Source of the DNA: JBHEBG01 sp046557915
GTDB lineage: Bacteria > Bacteroidota > Bacteroidia > Flavobacteriales > Flavobacteriaceae
Assembly (NCBI RefSeq): GCF_046557915.1
Contig: NZ_JBHEBG010000001.1
Span: forward strand, 62,001 to 126,000
DNA length: 64,000 nt
Direction: 5' to 3'
The position numbers and the translations under genes were made by a program. A model generated the notes under the pieces. It ran no database searches. It was given only the letters and a program-made list of their open reading frames with translations, and was not told the DNA's origin. Shown here one piece after another: positions 25,979 to 36,323 of the stretch (positions within the stretch are counted from its first letter, which is position 1; the number at the start of each line of letters is the position of its first letter).

Positions 25979-26797
25979 ATGCAGCAGATAATCAACTTCA
26001 TAATAAGATATAAAACTTCGTTGCTTTATTTCTTATTGTTGACCATAGCCTTGGCATTCACCGTTCAATCGCACAGCTACCACCGCTCAAAATTCTTCAA
26101 CTCTTCCAATTGGCTAACAGGTGGTATCTATGAGACCTTTTCCGATGTAACTTCATATTTCAATCTAGACCAAGAGAATAAAACGCTTCTTGAAGAAAAC
26201 CAGCGACTAAGAAAACTGCTTTTCAATCTTAAACAACCCGATTCCGTAGCTATTGATACCTCTAACGTAGCTTTTACCATTACATCGGCACAAGTAGTAA
26301 AGAACAGTTATTCCAATCAAAGAAATTACATCACTATAAACAAGGGGGAGAAACAGGGAATAGTCCAAGATATGGGGGTAATTACACCACAAGGAATACT
26401 CGGTATCGTGGAGAATACCTCATCTAACTATGCAAGCGTCCAGAGCATCCTTAACACACGATCCAATATCAATGCCAAAATTAAAAATTCCGAGCACTTT
26501 GGATCCCTGATATGGAACACCGAGCAATATAATGTGGTACAATTGGCGGATATCCCTAGACTGGTAACCCTGTTTGTAGGGGATACCATTGTTACCGGAG
26601 CCATGTCCAGTATTTTTCCCGAAAATATTCCTATTGGAATCATCAAAAAGTTTGACCTGAACACCTCACAAAGTTTTTACAATATAGATGTAGAGTTGTT
26701 CAATGACATGACAAACATTAAAAATGTGTATATCATTAACAATACAAACAGGCCAGAAATCTTGCAATTGGAATTAGAAACAGCCAATGATCAGTAA
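25979..26797 (+). CDS. mreC: Rod-shape protein MreC
   Basis: A 272-residue inner-membrane protein with one transmembrane helix near residues 13-30, a coiled coil (LDQENKTLLEENQRLRKLL, about 62-80) and two periplasmic beta-barrel domains containing the conserved GVVQ/GIL-type segment (DMGVITPQGILGIVENTS). MreC organises the elongasome and activates PBP2. Its end overlaps the mreD start by 11 bp, indicating translational coupling. Length and layout agree with the family. Confidence 0.95.
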   Translation: MQQIINFIIRYKTSLLYFLLLTIALAFTVQSHSYHRSKFFNSSNWLTGGIYETFSDVTSYFNLDQENKTLLEENQRLRKLLFNLKQPDSVAIDTSNVAFTITSAQVVKNSYSNQRNYITINKGEKQGIVQDMGVITPQGILGIVENTSSNYASVQSILNTRSNINAKIKNSEHFGSLIWNTEQYNVVQLADIPRLVTLFVGDTIVTGAMSSIFPENIPIGIIKKFDLNTSQSFYNIDVELFNDMTNIKNVYIINNTNRPEILQLELETANDQ

Positions 26798-27296
26798 TTA
26801 TTACTACATAAACGTTATTCGGTTTATCTTACTCATATTAGTGCAAGTTTTGGTATTCAACAAACTGAACTTTTTTGGTTTTATAAACCCCATGGTCTAT
26901 ATACTGTTCCTGTATTGGTACCCTATCAAGGAAAATAGGTCTATATTCATCGTGGTAAGTTTTGTACTTGGTCTTGCCATTGATTTCTTTTCGGACACTA
27001 TGGCCCTCCATGCTGCGTCTACAGTAACTATCGCCTATTTAAGGCCAGCAATAATGCGGTTTTGTTTTGGTGTTAACTATGAATTTCAAAGTTTTAGATT
27101 ATCTGGTAGTACCCGGGCACAACAAATTACTTTTTTAGCGTTATTAGTAGTAACGCACCATCTTGTTTTCTTTACTCTGGAAATCTTCGATTTAGCCAGC
27201 TTTGTATCCATTATAAAGAAAACCTTGTTTACGGGCGGGGCCACATTAATTTTGTGTCTTTTGTTTAGTTCGTTATTTAGTGTAAGTAAAGAATGA
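26787..27296 (+). CDS. mreD: Rod-shape protein MreD
   Basis: A 169-residue integral membrane protein with about five hydrophobic helices. The conserved MreD features are the N-terminal helix (FILLILVQVLVFNKLNFFGFINPMVY) and the segment FVLGLAIDFFSDT. MreD acts with MreC in the elongasome. It overlaps mreC by 11 bp and is followed by the PBP2 gene after 64 bp. Sequence divergence is normal for MreD; position makes the call secure. Confidence 0.93.
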   Translation: MISNYYYINVIRFILLILVQVLVFNKLNFFGFINPMVYILFLYWYPIKENRSIFIVVSFVLGLAIDFFSDTMALHAASTVTIAYLRPAIMRFCFGVNYEFQSFRLSGSTRAQQITFLALLVVTHHLVFFTLEIFDLASFVSIIKKTLFTGGATLILCLLFSSLFSVSKE

Positions 27297-27360
27297 ATTA
27301 TCTTTATCTTAACCTGCGTGAAATTGTTTTAATTATGCCCTTAGGCCAAGTAATAAATAG

Positions 27361-29229
27361 ATGAAGAAGATTCTGTTATCGTCGATTATCCTAATAATCG
27401 GGATTACCTTTATCGGTAGGTTGTCCTATCTTCAAATATTCAGTTTTTCTACGGATCAGGTACTGGAAGACCCTGCAATAAAAGCCATTTATGATTATCC
27501 GGAGCGTGGCTATATTTACGATAGAAATGGGAAATTATTGGTTGCCAACCAGGCCGCTTACGACGTAATGGTAATTCCTAGGGAGGTTAAACCCTTGGAT
27601 ACTTTAGAGTTTTGCAACCTTCTTGGAATAGACAAGGCCAATTTTATAAAAACCTTAAAACGAGCAAGAAGGTACTCCCCAAGACTTCCGTCGGTACTGG
27701 TGCCACAACTATCCAAAGAGGATTACGCCAGTCTTCAAGAAAAAATGAGGAAGTACGAGGGTTTCTACATTCAAAAGAGGTCCTTGCGATACTATGCTAC
27801 CAACAGTGGTGCCAATGTGCTGGGTTATATTAGTGAGGTCAACGATCGCGATTTAGAGCAAAACCCTTATTATGTAGCAGGAGAACTAACAGGGCGTACC
27901 GGAATCGAAAAAGAATATGAAGAGGTTTTAAGAGGAAGAAAAGGGGTTATGTATATCCAAAAAGATCGGTTTAACAGGGATATTGGCCCCTATAAGAACG
28001 GTAAACTGGATACCATACCAGAGCAAGGGAAAGAGTTGCATGTTACTTTGGATAAGGTACTACAGGAATACGGTGAAAGGCTAATGCATGGGAAAAGAGG
28101 GGGAATAGCGGCTATAGAACCAAAATCGGGAGAAATTTTAGCGCTTATTTCTGGCCCAACCTATGATCCGTCTCTTCTAGTGGGCAGGGAACGATCAAAA
28201 AATTACACAAAACTTTATTACGATACCATTGCCCAACCCACTTGGGACCGCTCTATATTGGCAGAACCTTCTCCGGGATCCCCATTTAAAACTTTAAACG
28301 CATTGGTGGCTTTGCAAGAAGGTGTTATTAAACCAGAAACTACCATAAGATGCTATAATGGTTTTTTTGTAGGTCGAAAGAAAAGAGGGTGTCATTGCGG
28401 AGGAGGAATTCGAAATATGAATTCTGGCATTTACAAATCTTGCAACGCCTACTTCGCCGGTACTTTTAGAAAAATATACGACAAATACCCTACTACCGAC
28501 GAGGCGCAAGATGTCTGGGAAAAACACATGAAAAGTTTTGGTTTGGGCAACTATCTTGGGTATGACCTCCCCACCGGCAGACGTGGCAGGATTCCCAGTA
28601 AAGAATATTACGACAAGGTCTATGGAGACAATAGATGGGCCTCGTCTTTTATAATTTCCAATTCTATTGGACAAGGAGAAGTTGCTGCCACACCCATTCA
28701 GTTGGCGAATATGACCGCCGCCATAGCCAATAGAGGTCATTATTTTACCCCACACGTACTTAAGAAGATCGGGGACAAAGAAATTAGCAAACCCCAATTT
28801 ACGCAAGCCAAGCATACTACCATAGACAAACAACATTTTGATCCTGTAATACAGGGTATGGCAGAAGTCTACAAAAAAGGAACTGGTAGGTGGGTACAAA
28901 TACCCGATATAGAAATTGCGGGTAAAACCGGAACTGTTGAAAACTATACTAAAATTGACGGGGTAAAAACCCAGCTGACAGATCATTCTGTTTTTGTGGC
29001 TTTCGCTCCGGTAGACAATCCCAAAATTGCTATTGCGGTATACATAGAAAATGGGTATTATGGTTCTAGATATGCAGGCCATATAGCTTCGCTTATGATA
29101 GAGAAGTATCTCAAAGGCGAAATTACCCGTAAAGATCTGGAGCAACGTATGCTGGAAAAAACTTTAGAGCACGAATATGCCAAACCATATAGTGGGCAAC
29201 CCTTTGAGATAAACCAATATGTCTGGTAG
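27361..29229 (+). CDS. mrdA: Penicillin-binding protein 2 (elongasome transpeptidase)
   Basis: A 622-residue class B PBP that crosslinks lateral peptidoglycan with RodA. An N-terminal membrane helix (about 5-24) is followed by the PBP dimerisation domain (RGYIYDRNGKLLVANQ). The transpeptidase domain has the active serine in S307-P-F-K310, the second motif S360-C-N362 and K522-T-G524. A short Cys-rich insert, RGCHCGGG, occurs before the second motif; I see no role for it from sequence. It overlaps rodA by 11 bp. All catalytic motifs are intact. Confidence 0.96.
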   Translation: MKKILLSSIILIIGITFIGRLSYLQIFSFSTDQVLEDPAIKAIYDYPERGYIYDRNGKLLVANQAAYDVMVIPREVKPLDTLEFCNLLGIDKANFIKTLKRARRYSPRLPSVLVPQLSKEDYASLQEKMRKYEGFYIQKRSLRYYATNSGANVLGYISEVNDRDLEQNPYYVAGELTGRTGIEKEYEEVLRGRKGVMYIQKDRFNRDIGPYKNGKLDTIPEQGKELHVTLDKVLQEYGERLMHGKRGGIAAIEPKSGEILALISGPTYDPSLLVGRERSKNYTKLYYDTIAQPTWDRSILAEPSPGSPFKTLNALVALQEGVIKPETTIRCYNGFFVGRKKRGCHCGGGIRNMNSGIYKSCNAYFAGTFRKIYDKYPTTDEAQDVWEKHMKSFGLGNYLGYDLPTGRRGRIPSKEYYDKVYGDNRWASSFIISNSIGQGEVAATPIQLANMTAAIANRGHYFTPHVLKKIGDKEISKPQFTQAKHTTIDKQHFDPVIQGMAEVYKKGTGRWVQIPDIEIAGKTGTVENYTKIDGVKTQLTDHSVFVAFAPVDNPKIAIAVYIENGYYGSRYAGHIASLMIEKYLKGEITRKDLEQRMLEKTLEHEYAKPYSGQPFEINQYVW

Positions 29230-30502
29230 AAGTGCCCTTAAGCGGGTAGATTGGCTTACCGTTTTTCTATACATCTCACTGATTGGTATCGGATGGTTGA
29301 ACATCTATTCGAGCACCTTTTCAGAAGACCATCCGTCTATCTTCAATTTTGGTCAGTTATATGGGAAACAACTTTTTTTTATTGGTGTTAGTCTTGTAAG
29401 TATCGTGGTAGTGCTTTCTTTGGAAGCAAGTTTTTACGAACGTTTTTCAAGCCTATTATACATAATTTCAGGAGTACTATTATTAGGGCTTTTTGTCTTT
29501 GGAAAAACCATTGCAGGTGCCACTTCCTGGTACAATTTGGGTTTCTTTAATTTTCAGCCTTCCGAGTTTGCGAAAATTGCTACCGCCCTGGCCTTGGCCA
29601 AATATCTAAGTGATATACAGACAGACATTAAAAGAAGAAAAGATCAGTTTTATGCATTTTTGATCATTTTAATTCCTGCTTTACTGATAATTCCACAGCC
29701 AGATCCGGGAAGTGCCCTGGTTTTCTTTGCATTAATATTTGTGTTGTTTCGCGAAGGTCTACCTCTTTTTTATCTTGGTATAGGTCTATTGACCATAGTG
29801 GTTTTTATTACTACACTAATGTTCGGCACTATTTGGGTAGCTATTGTATTGGCCTTGTTAATAGCGCTGTTTTTGTTACTAAAAAGATCCTCCTTTAAAG
29901 TGCCTATTTTGCCTTTGTTGTCTATGTTTGTAGTGGCCGTGGCCTTTTCCCTATCAGTAAATTTTGTTTTTAACTCTGTATTTGAGCAACGTCATAGAGA
30001 TAGGTTCAGTCTTTGGTTGAGATTGGAAAAAGATCCGCAAAAATTAGAGGAAATTAGAAAGACAATTGGTTATAACACCTATCAGTCTGAAAAAGCCATA
30101 GAATCTGGCGGTTTTTTTGGCAAAGGTTTTTTAGAAGGGACAAGGACCAAAGGAGATTTTGTTCCGGAGCAACATACCGACTATATTTTTAGCACGGTAG
30201 GTGAGGAATGGGGATTTTTGGGTACTACTACGGTAGTGTTACTTTTTACACTACTGCTCTTGCGATTAGTGTACTTGTCCGAACGTCAAAAAAATGCGTT
30301 TAGCAGAATGTACGGTTACGGCGTTATCTCCATTCTCCTTATTCATTATTTCATAAACATTGGGATGGTGATCGGTGTACTTCCAACCATTGGTATTCCC
30401 CTACCCTTTTTTAGCTATGGCGGCTCTGGACTTTTAGGTTTTACCATATTACTCTTCATCCTTTTAAGATTGGATGCCAACCGGTTGAACGAATGGCTTT
30501 AA
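29219..30502 (+). CDS. rodA: SEDS peptidoglycan polymerase RodA
   Basis: A 427-residue SEDS-family glycosyltransferase with about ten transmembrane helices. Landmarks are YNLGFFNFQPSEFAKI, the PQPDPGSALVF loop with the conserved Asp, and GEEWGFLGT followed by GIPLPFFSYGGSGLL. It polymerises glycan strands together with PBP2. It closes the shape operon, and its stop codon overlaps the stop of the convergent nuclease gene by 4 bp, leaving no room for a separate terminator between them. Confidence 0.97.
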   Translation: MSGRSALKRVDWLTVFLYISLIGIGWLNIYSSTFSEDHPSIFNFGQLYGKQLFFIGVSLVSIVVVLSLEASFYERFSSLLYIISGVLLLGLFVFGKTIAGATSWYNLGFFNFQPSEFAKIATALALAKYLSDIQTDIKRRKDQFYAFLIILIPALLIIPQPDPGSALVFFALIFVLFREGLPLFYLGIGLLTIVVFITTLMFGTIWVAIVLALLIALFLLLKRSSFKVPILPLLSMFVVAVAFSLSVNFVFNSVFEQRHRDRFSLWLRLEKDPQKLEEIRKTIGYNTYQSEKAIESGGFFGKGFLEGTRTKGDFVPEQHTDYIFSTVGEEWGFLGTTTVVLLFTLLLLRLVYLSERQKNAFSRMYGYGVISILLIHYFINIGMVIGVLPTIGIPLPFFSYGGSGLLGFTILLFILLRLDANRLNEWL

Positions 30503-31299
30503 AATTTCCAACCTGTCGGATCTGCTTTGCGTTCCAAGTCATATTCCAGGGTTTCCGATAAATCTGCAAAAAAATCTATTCTGGTGAGTTCTTCCAACTT
30601 ATCTACGGTAACCAAAAAATGGGTTAATTCGGCAGCACTTTCTTTATGCGGAAATAAAAAGGCGATTACCTCAAAATTGTCTCCCCTTTTCTTACAGACG
30701 ATCTTATAATAGTAATTGGGTACGGACACGTCTTCTTCCCCTATGCTAGGTAGTCCTTTTTCCAAAACCCCACCGGTAATTACAAAAAGGGTTCCATGGG
30801 TTTTTGCCCAAAACCTTATTTTTTGCTCTAACCTATTCCAAATACCTGCATTAAAAGCCGCATCTTGTGGTGAGATATTGCTTGTGTAAAAAGTTTCATT
30901 ATAAGCATTTTCCGAAAATCTACGATCCCCTGCTGGGCAGAGATGTCCCCGATCGTAACCAGAACCTCGATAGTTCCTCCAATCTGCGGACTTGGTCCTT
31001 ACTTTAGGATCTTCAATAAAATAAGGTCTTTTTCTATCGTCATAGGTTAAGTGCTCTTTTTTCAATGTATAGGCCACCCATTCTGCCTGCTCGTAATCTT
31101 CTCGGTACGACAGTGTAAAATGATTGTGGTGCACAAGTTCACCGGTAGTGGAACTGGGTAGCAATACGGTAGGGATTACCGTTTTCTCGTTGTTATCCAA
31201 ATCCTTGGAATAGGTATCGGGGGTATAGAAATTCTCGAACACCCAAAAACCAATCAGACATAGGGCCAACAGCACGGAATACGTTGTTTTCTTATTCAT
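30499..31299 (-). CDS. Secreted DNA/RNA non-specific endonuclease (NUC family)
   Basis: A 266-residue exported nuclease with an uncleaved or cleaved N-terminal hydrophobic segment (about 7-23). The active-site motif DRGH at 116-119 (His119 general base) and the downstream TSNISPQDAAFN with the metal-binding Asn150 are intact. NUC-family enzymes of this beta-beta-alpha-metal fold cut DNA and RNA without sequence preference. A role in extracellular nucleic-acid scavenging is likely. It is convergent with rodA. Confidence 0.9.
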   Translation of the reverse strand: MNKKTTYSVLLALCLIGFWVFENFYTPDTYSKDLDNNEKTVIPTVLLPSSTTGELVHHNHFTLSYREDYEQAEWVAYTLKKEHLTYDDRKRPYFIEDPKVRTKSADWRNYRGSGYDRGHLCPAGDRRFSENAYNETFYTSNISPQDAAFNAGIWNRLEQKIRFWAKTHGTLFVITGGVLEKGLPSIGEEDVSVPNYYYKIVCKKRGDNFEVIAFLFPHKESAAELTHFLVTVDKLEELTRIDFFADLSETLEYDLERKADPTGWKF

Positions 31300-31372
31300 T
31301 TAGGTTTGATGGTCCTTCAAAGTTAATCGTTTTATCAAAGCCAAATATTTGATCCCTTTAGGCGAGATCCCT

Positions 31373-32950
31373 TTAATTGGCGTAAAGTGATAACCGCTCG
31401 GTTCTATGAAGCGTAATGATATCAAAAAAGGCCGAAGGAGGTGTAATGGTTGCTTCAAAAATAAGTTCTTGAGTATCGTAATCCACTTCGATGGACTTTC
31501 CGTAAAGACTTCCATTGAAGCTAACAGCTCCTGGCGAAAAAAGCACATGATCCACAGATTCCAAATAATCCACATCCGAGACAATTCTAGAATATGTTTC
31601 TTCTCCCCGTTCCTTGCCGTATTGCCACACTTGTTGTATGGTTTTATTTAACCCATCAACCCCAAAGGCTACTGCCCTGCTGTAATCTTCATTACCGGTA
31701 AAGTTGCGGTTATCGCCATTGTCAAAAAGCATTATGTTTCCATTTGGCATTATTAAGGGCGCATGTTGATACCAATTCCACTCAAAATCGGGATGGTTTT
31801 CATCCCCATCCAATACCGCCTGTTCTACAATTGGTTGGCCATCTACATCTAGTGGTTGCAACAAAAGTGTATTAAGATCTATCCCATTGCCAGATATGCC
31901 CCAATCCTTATGAGGCCCCATGATCCATATCACTTCGTTCTCGGAATTTAGCTTTACTAATGCTTGTGTTCGCCCAGAAACTAAAATGGTATCGTCGGTA
32001 TCGTCGTAGCTCACAGCATTGGCATGGAACCAGTCTACTAAATCGTTGGTCAATGCCGTCCTTGTATTTTCCATGGAAAGGTTTAAATCCCAAACGTTCA
32101 CAATTTCCTTTGAGACCCTATCAATTTCTATTATATGGTCTTCTATGGTAGCCGCTGACAACTTGTTTACCGTAACCAGAAAGTTACCATTGGGTTTTTC
32201 CAAAACTTCGTGATGAAAACCGTATCCGGGCATGTCCCAGGTATTAATGACATTACCAAAAAGATCTATTTCGTAAATAAGGTTATCTCCCCCGGCTCCA
32301 AAGGCATTTCCCCCAGAACCAAAATAGAAATTTCCATTGGCCAATTGCGCTATACCATCGTCATAAAAAAGGTTGTTCAGTTGGGGATGTAAACTAAAAT
32401 CCAAGTACCATCTTATATCTCCATAGGAATCAAAAATGAAAGGTCTCTGGGGAAATAAGGATCCGTTATGTCCAAAGTAACTCACCAACGTCATCCCTTC
32501 TGCCATCTGATCTCTTTTTGCCTCTTGGATGGTAATTTGAGGCATTTCCGAGATTAGGGATGCCGTTTGTACTTGGTACGTTTTAGATCCTAGATTATTA
32601 CCAGAGCCATCTTCAAAACTTAATATTACCGTGTTATTAAGACTGGCATAAAGGCCGTGTACCGGAATGTCGAAGGTAGTACCCAAGCCAGGAAAATCCT
32701 GAACCAAATCGGAACCTACCCCATTCTTTCCAATTATCTTTAAGCTTACCCTAGCTTCTTCGCTGGTCTGCAACAATATCTTTGCCGAAAGTGGGGCATA
32801 ACCAGAAGGGTTTAAAATTAATTCATCCGAAACTACAACCTCTGTTTCATTGGGTGTAGGGTCGCCCACAGCTTCACCAGAATCGTCGCTCTGGCAAGCG
32901 ATAACAAAAATACAGAGGAAAGTAATTACAACTATTTTCCTGATTGGCAT
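31373..32950 (-). CDS. Arylsulfotransferase (ASST)-like lipoprotein
   Basis: A 525-residue predicted lipoprotein (lipobox VIAC, Cys19) followed by an acidic tether. The rest has an N-terminal beta-sandwich and a propeller like bacterial aryl-sulfate sulfotransferases. Several His motifs are in the usual places: GFHHEVLEKPNGNFLV, DWFHANAVSYDD and YQHAPLIMPNGNIMLFDNGD. Real ASST uses a histidine as sulfate carrier; assignment of which one would need alignment. The natural donor and acceptor are unknown. It lies in a short block of exported minus-strand genes. Confidence 0.8.
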   Translation of the reverse strand: MPIRKIVVITFLCIFVIACQSDDSGEAVGDPTPNETEVVVSDELILNPSGYAPLSAKILLQTSEEARVSLKIIGKNGVGSDLVQDFPGLGTTFDIPVHGLYASLNNTVILSFEDGSGNNLGSKTYQVQTASLISEMPQITIQEAKRDQMAEGMTLVSYFGHNGSLFPQRPFIFDSYGDIRWYLDFSLHPQLNNLFYDDGIAQLANGNFYFGSGGNAFGAGGDNLIYEIDLFGNVINTWDMPGYGFHHEVLEKPNGNFLVTVNKLSAATIEDHIIEIDRVSKEIVNVWDLNLSMENTRTALTNDLVDWFHANAVSYDDTDDTILVSGRTQALVKLNSENEVIWIMGPHKDWGISGNGIDLNTLLLQPLDVDGQPIVEQAVLDGDENHPDFEWNWYQHAPLIMPNGNIMLFDNGDNRNFTGNEDYSRAVAFGVDGLNKTIQQVWQYGKERGEETYSRIVSDVDYLESVDHVLFSPGAVSFNGSLYGKSIEVDYDTQELIFEATITPPSAFFDIITLHRTERLSLYAN

Positions 32951-33052
32951 AATACAGAATATAAGACAATAATATAGGTGAAATTATGAATTTCAACTCG
33001 TTAAGACCAATGATATTTTGTGAAATAACACTGGCCATAATCTATACACAAA

Positions 33053-33076
33053 AAAACCCGGTGATAACCGGGTTTT
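33053..33076 (-). terminator. Intrinsic terminator after the tail-specific protease gene
   Basis: A 10-bp stem (AAAACCCGGT / ACCGGGTTTT) with a short loop followed by a T-run on the minus strand, 27 bp past the protease stop. Confidence 0.85.
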
Positions 33077-33103
33077 AAAAGCGTTTATAAACTATCCAAA
33101 TCC

Positions 33104-35233
33104 TTAGCCTTTTACACTGGCCAATTTGGTAGGCTTAATATTATTGATTTTTAGGTCTTGTAAAACATTTACTGCTTCCTCTACATAAACGTCCTTGGCC
33201 AAATTCTTATGCCAGCGGTCTCTCTTTTCCCTAAGAATGGAATCTTTTGTGAATAACTCCTGCTCGTACTTCAAGGATTCGAAAGTAAGTTTGGAATCGT
33301 AATCGGACAGGGATTTAAAATAGTCCGATTTTTTCTTTACCGCCAATTCTTTGTTCTTGTAGTCCCTATAATTTAGGGAAACGATTACCTCATCTTGCTG
33401 TACTTTTAGCCATTTGGCGTTTTCTTCTATCAGTGATATTTGTGAATTACCCGCCATACGTCTTTCACTATTGGCTATGGTCTGTTCGTAATCTATATAT
33501 CCATCCCATACTTGATAATCCGCTGGCGAAATCTTGTCCCAAGCTAAGGGGTTTTGTTGATCTCTTTCCCCTAAATCTATATAGCTATATCTGTCCGGTA
33601 CCACCACATCACTTTTTACGCCTTCCAATTGAGTGGATCCGCCGTTTATTCTATAAAATTTTTGGGTGGTAAGTTTAATGGCTCCTAGGTCCCCATGTTC
33701 GTTGCTACGAACAATGTTATCTAAAGGAATTACGTTCTGCACGGTTCCTTTTCCAAAGGTCTGTTTACTACCAATTACCACGGCCCTTTTATAATCTTGC
33801 ATTGCGGCCGCCAATATTTCGGAAGCGGAAGCCGATAGCTCGTTTACTAAAATCACCAAAGGACCATCCCATTGGATACGCTCGTCCTTATCATCATAGA
33901 CCTCTTTGTTTTTACCAGAAGAACGTACCTGAACAATTGGGCCGTCCTTAATGAAAAGTCCAGACATCTCCACTACTGTTTTTAGGGATCCGCCGCCGTT
34001 ATCTCTTAAATCTAGCACCAAACCTTCTATACCTTCTTGCTTTAAACGTTCTACCTCCTTGGCCACATCAGTTGCGGCATTTCTTTCACTATAATCATCA
34101 AAATCTACATAAAACTTGGGAAGGTTTATAAGTCCAAATTTTTGATCGCCTTTAATAATATTGGCCGATTTTGCGTAGGACTCTTCCAACTCCACTACGT
34201 CTCTAGTAAGGGAAATAACTTGCGTAGAACCATCTACCTTTCTTACAGTTAGGTCTACAATAGTTCCTTTTGGGCCTTTGATCATTTTTATGGCATCATC
34301 TAGGCGCATGCCTACAATATCCACAGGGGTGCCTCCTTCTTGCCCTACCTTTATGATCTCATCCCCAACTTCTAATTGTTGATCTCGCCAAACTGGGCCT
34401 CCAGAAATAATCTCCACTATTTTGGCACCCTCAGGTTTTTTCTGCAAACGAGCTCCGATACCTTCAAATTTTCCTGACATACTAATATCAAAGCGCTCCC
34501 TATCTTCGGGTGCAAAATAAAAGGTATGAGGGTCAAACTCATCCACAATAGTATTTATGTATTGTACAAACCAATCTTTGCGTTCCAAATCATCGATGAA
34601 ATCAAAAAATTCATCCAAGGTATTTCTGGTAGATTCCCTAGACGCTAGTTCAATTTCCTCTTTAGAAAGTATCTCCGCTGAAGGATCTTCTTCTTTTTTC
34701 TTCTTTTGGTTCGTTAATTTTCCATCATAGGTGCCGAGGGTGGCGTATTTCAATTGCTTTCTCCATCGTTCTGTCAAATCTTTTTTAGAATCTGCAAACG
34801 CCTGATTATCGTATTTGATATTTATGGTCTCATCCCTACTGTAATCAAAAGGCTGATCCAACACTTTTTTATAAATCTCCTTTGCATCTCCCATACGCTT
34901 CATTAAGCGCTGATGTACCAAGTTAAAAAAGCTTATATCCGTATTCTTGATCTGATCATCTATTTGGAACTTGTATTTTTCAAATTCAATAATGTCCTGC
35001 TCCAAAAAGTATCTCTTTGTAGGGTCTAGGACATCAATAAAATCTTCAAAAATATTTACTGAAAAATCATCATCTATATCTTTTGGTTCATAATGGCCTT
35101 TTTCCAAGACATAGGCAATAAGGTCTAACAGTAGTTTGTCCTTATCATCATTTTCAAAAGATTTATTTGTAAAGCTGCAAGAAGCTACAGCAACTAACAT
35201 TATCAGTAAAGCCAGGGCAAAATTCTTTTTCAT
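33104..35233 (-). CDS. C-terminal processing (tail-specific) protease, S41 family
   Basis: A 709-residue periplasmic lipoprotein protease (lipobox VASC, Cys19). An N-terminal helical TSP domain is followed by a PDZ domain (about 250-335, GIGARLQ...GDEIIKVGQ) and the S41 core. The catalytic dyad is Ser469 in SASASEILAAAMQDY and Lys495 in TFGKGTVQ, matching Ser430/Lys455 of E. coli Tsp. It degrades or trims periplasmic proteins from the C-terminus. A hairpin with a 9-bp stem lies in its leader at about 35259-35282. Complete and apparently active. Confidence 0.93.
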   Translation of the reverse strand: MKKNFALALLIMLVAVASCSFTNKSFENDDKDKLLLDLIAYVLEKGHYEPKDIDDDFSVNIFEDFIDVLDPTKRYFLEQDIIEFEKYKFQIDDQIKNTDISFFNLVHQRLMKRMGDAKEIYKKVLDQPFDYSRDETINIKYDNQAFADSKKDLTERWRKQLKYATLGTYDGKLTNQKKKKEEDPSAEILSKEEIELASRESTRNTLDEFFDFIDDLERKDWFVQYINTIVDEFDPHTFYFAPEDRERFDISMSGKFEGIGARLQKKPEGAKIVEIISGGPVWRDQQLEVGDEIIKVGQEGGTPVDIVGMRLDDAIKMIKGPKGTIVDLTVRKVDGSTQVISLTRDVVELEESYAKSANIIKGDQKFGLINLPKFYVDFDDYSERNAATDVAKEVERLKQEGIEGLVLDLRDNGGGSLKTVVEMSGLFIKDGPIVQVRSSGKNKEVYDDKDERIQWDGPLVILVNELSASASEILAAAMQDYKRAVVIGSKQTFGKGTVQNVIPLDNIVRSNEHGDLGAIKLTTQKFYRINGGSTQLEGVKSDVVVPDRYSYIDLGERDQQNPLAWDKISPADYQVWDGYIDYEQTIANSERRMAGNSQISLIEENAKWLKVQQDEVIVSLNYRDYKNKELAVKKKSDYFKSLSDYDSKLTFESLKYEQELFTKDSILREKRDRWHKNLAKDVYVEEAVNVLQDLKINNIKPTKLASVKG

Positions 35234-35546
35234 ATGCTGATCTTTTTAGATTTTTTTGCAATCTGTCCTTTCAGACGGATTGTGCTTGGTTCTTAATACA
35301 ATATGAATTCTCTAAGATAGTGAAAAAACCATGCCAGCCTTGTACGTAGGCATTAATTTTTTGTTAAACGGTGGGGCCTCCGAGCATTCGTTCATTACTA
35401 TTTGGCTGTTACCACCTCTTACTTGCACCATCTGAGGTTATCCCTTATAAATCCTATAAACCAGTAACTAGAATATCGCCGGGATAGGGTAGATTTATAC
35501 CAATAACCACATTAAAAACGTATTTTTACACTTTAAATTATATCGA
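35234..35546. other. 313-bp divergent intergenic region between protease gene and surE
   Basis: The gap holds both promoters of the divergent genes. I see one leader hairpin for the protease (CAATCTGTC / GACGGATTG, 35259-35282, one G-T pair). No coding potential, operator with clear symmetry or RNA gene is recognisable. Confidence 0.5.
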
Positions 35547-36323
35547 ATGGCAAAACCGTTGATTCTTGTTACCAATGACGACGGCATAACCGCTCCCGGT
35601 TTAAGGGCCTTGATCGGTTTTATGAAAGAAATTGGAGAAGTGGTGGTCGTAGCCCCCGATAGCCCACAATCTGGAATGGGACATGCCATTACTTTGGACA
35701 ATACCCTATACTCCAAAAGGGTTAAAATAGACCAAGGAGATACCATGGAATACAGTTGTAGCGGTACCCCGGCCGATTGCGTAAAAATGGGCCTGCAAGA
35801 ATTGTTGGAGAGAAAGCCGGATATTTGTGTCAGTGGTATTAACCACGGATCCAATTCCTCTATCAACGTAATCTATTCGGGAACCATGAGTGCGGCCATA
35901 GAAGCTGGTATAGAGGGCATACCGGCAATTGGTTTTTCGTTATGCGACTACTCCTGGAACGCCAATTTTGAGCCTGTAGGGGAGATTGTAAAGAAAATTG
36001 TTTTGGAAGCTTTAGACAAGGGAATACCAGAAGGTGTAGTACTCAATGTTAACCTTCCAAAAACTGAAAAAGACGAAATAAAAGGTATTAAGGTTTGCCG
36101 ACAGGCCAGGGCAAACTGGAAGGAAAAATTCGATAAAAGAACCAATCCAATGGGAAAGAATTACTATTGGCTAACCGCAGAATTTGAACTTTTGGACAAA
36201 GGGGAGGATACAGACGAGTGGGCATTGGCAAACGGCTACGTTTCCGTGGTACCTACCCAGTTCGATCTAACGGCCCACCATGCCATACAACATATCAACA
36301 ATTGGAACTTACATGAACACTAA
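35547..36323 (+). CDS. surE: 5'/3'-nucleotidase SurE
   Basis: A 258-residue metal-dependent nucleotidase that removes phosphate from nucleoside monophosphates and exopolyphosphate. The signature VTNDDGITAPG (Asp11, Asp12) binds the metal, and SGTPADCVKMGL plus SGINHGSNSS complete the site. Length fits. Its last bases overlap the start of the next gene, then lpxB follows, so surE, the small membrane gene and lpxB seem to share a transcript, a common arrangement in this group. Confidence 0.96.
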   Translation: MAKPLILVTNDDGITAPGLRALIGFMKEIGEVVVVAPDSPQSGMGHAITLDNTLYSKRVKIDQGDTMEYSCSGTPADCVKMGLQELLERKPDICVSGINHGSNSSINVIYSGTMSAAIEAGIEGIPAIGFSLCDYSWNANFEPVGEIVKKIVLEALDKGIPEGVVLNVNLPKTEKDEIKGIKVCRQARANWKEKFDKRTNPMGKNYYWLTAEFELLDKGEDTDEWALANGYVSVVPTQFDLTAHHAIQHINNWNLHEH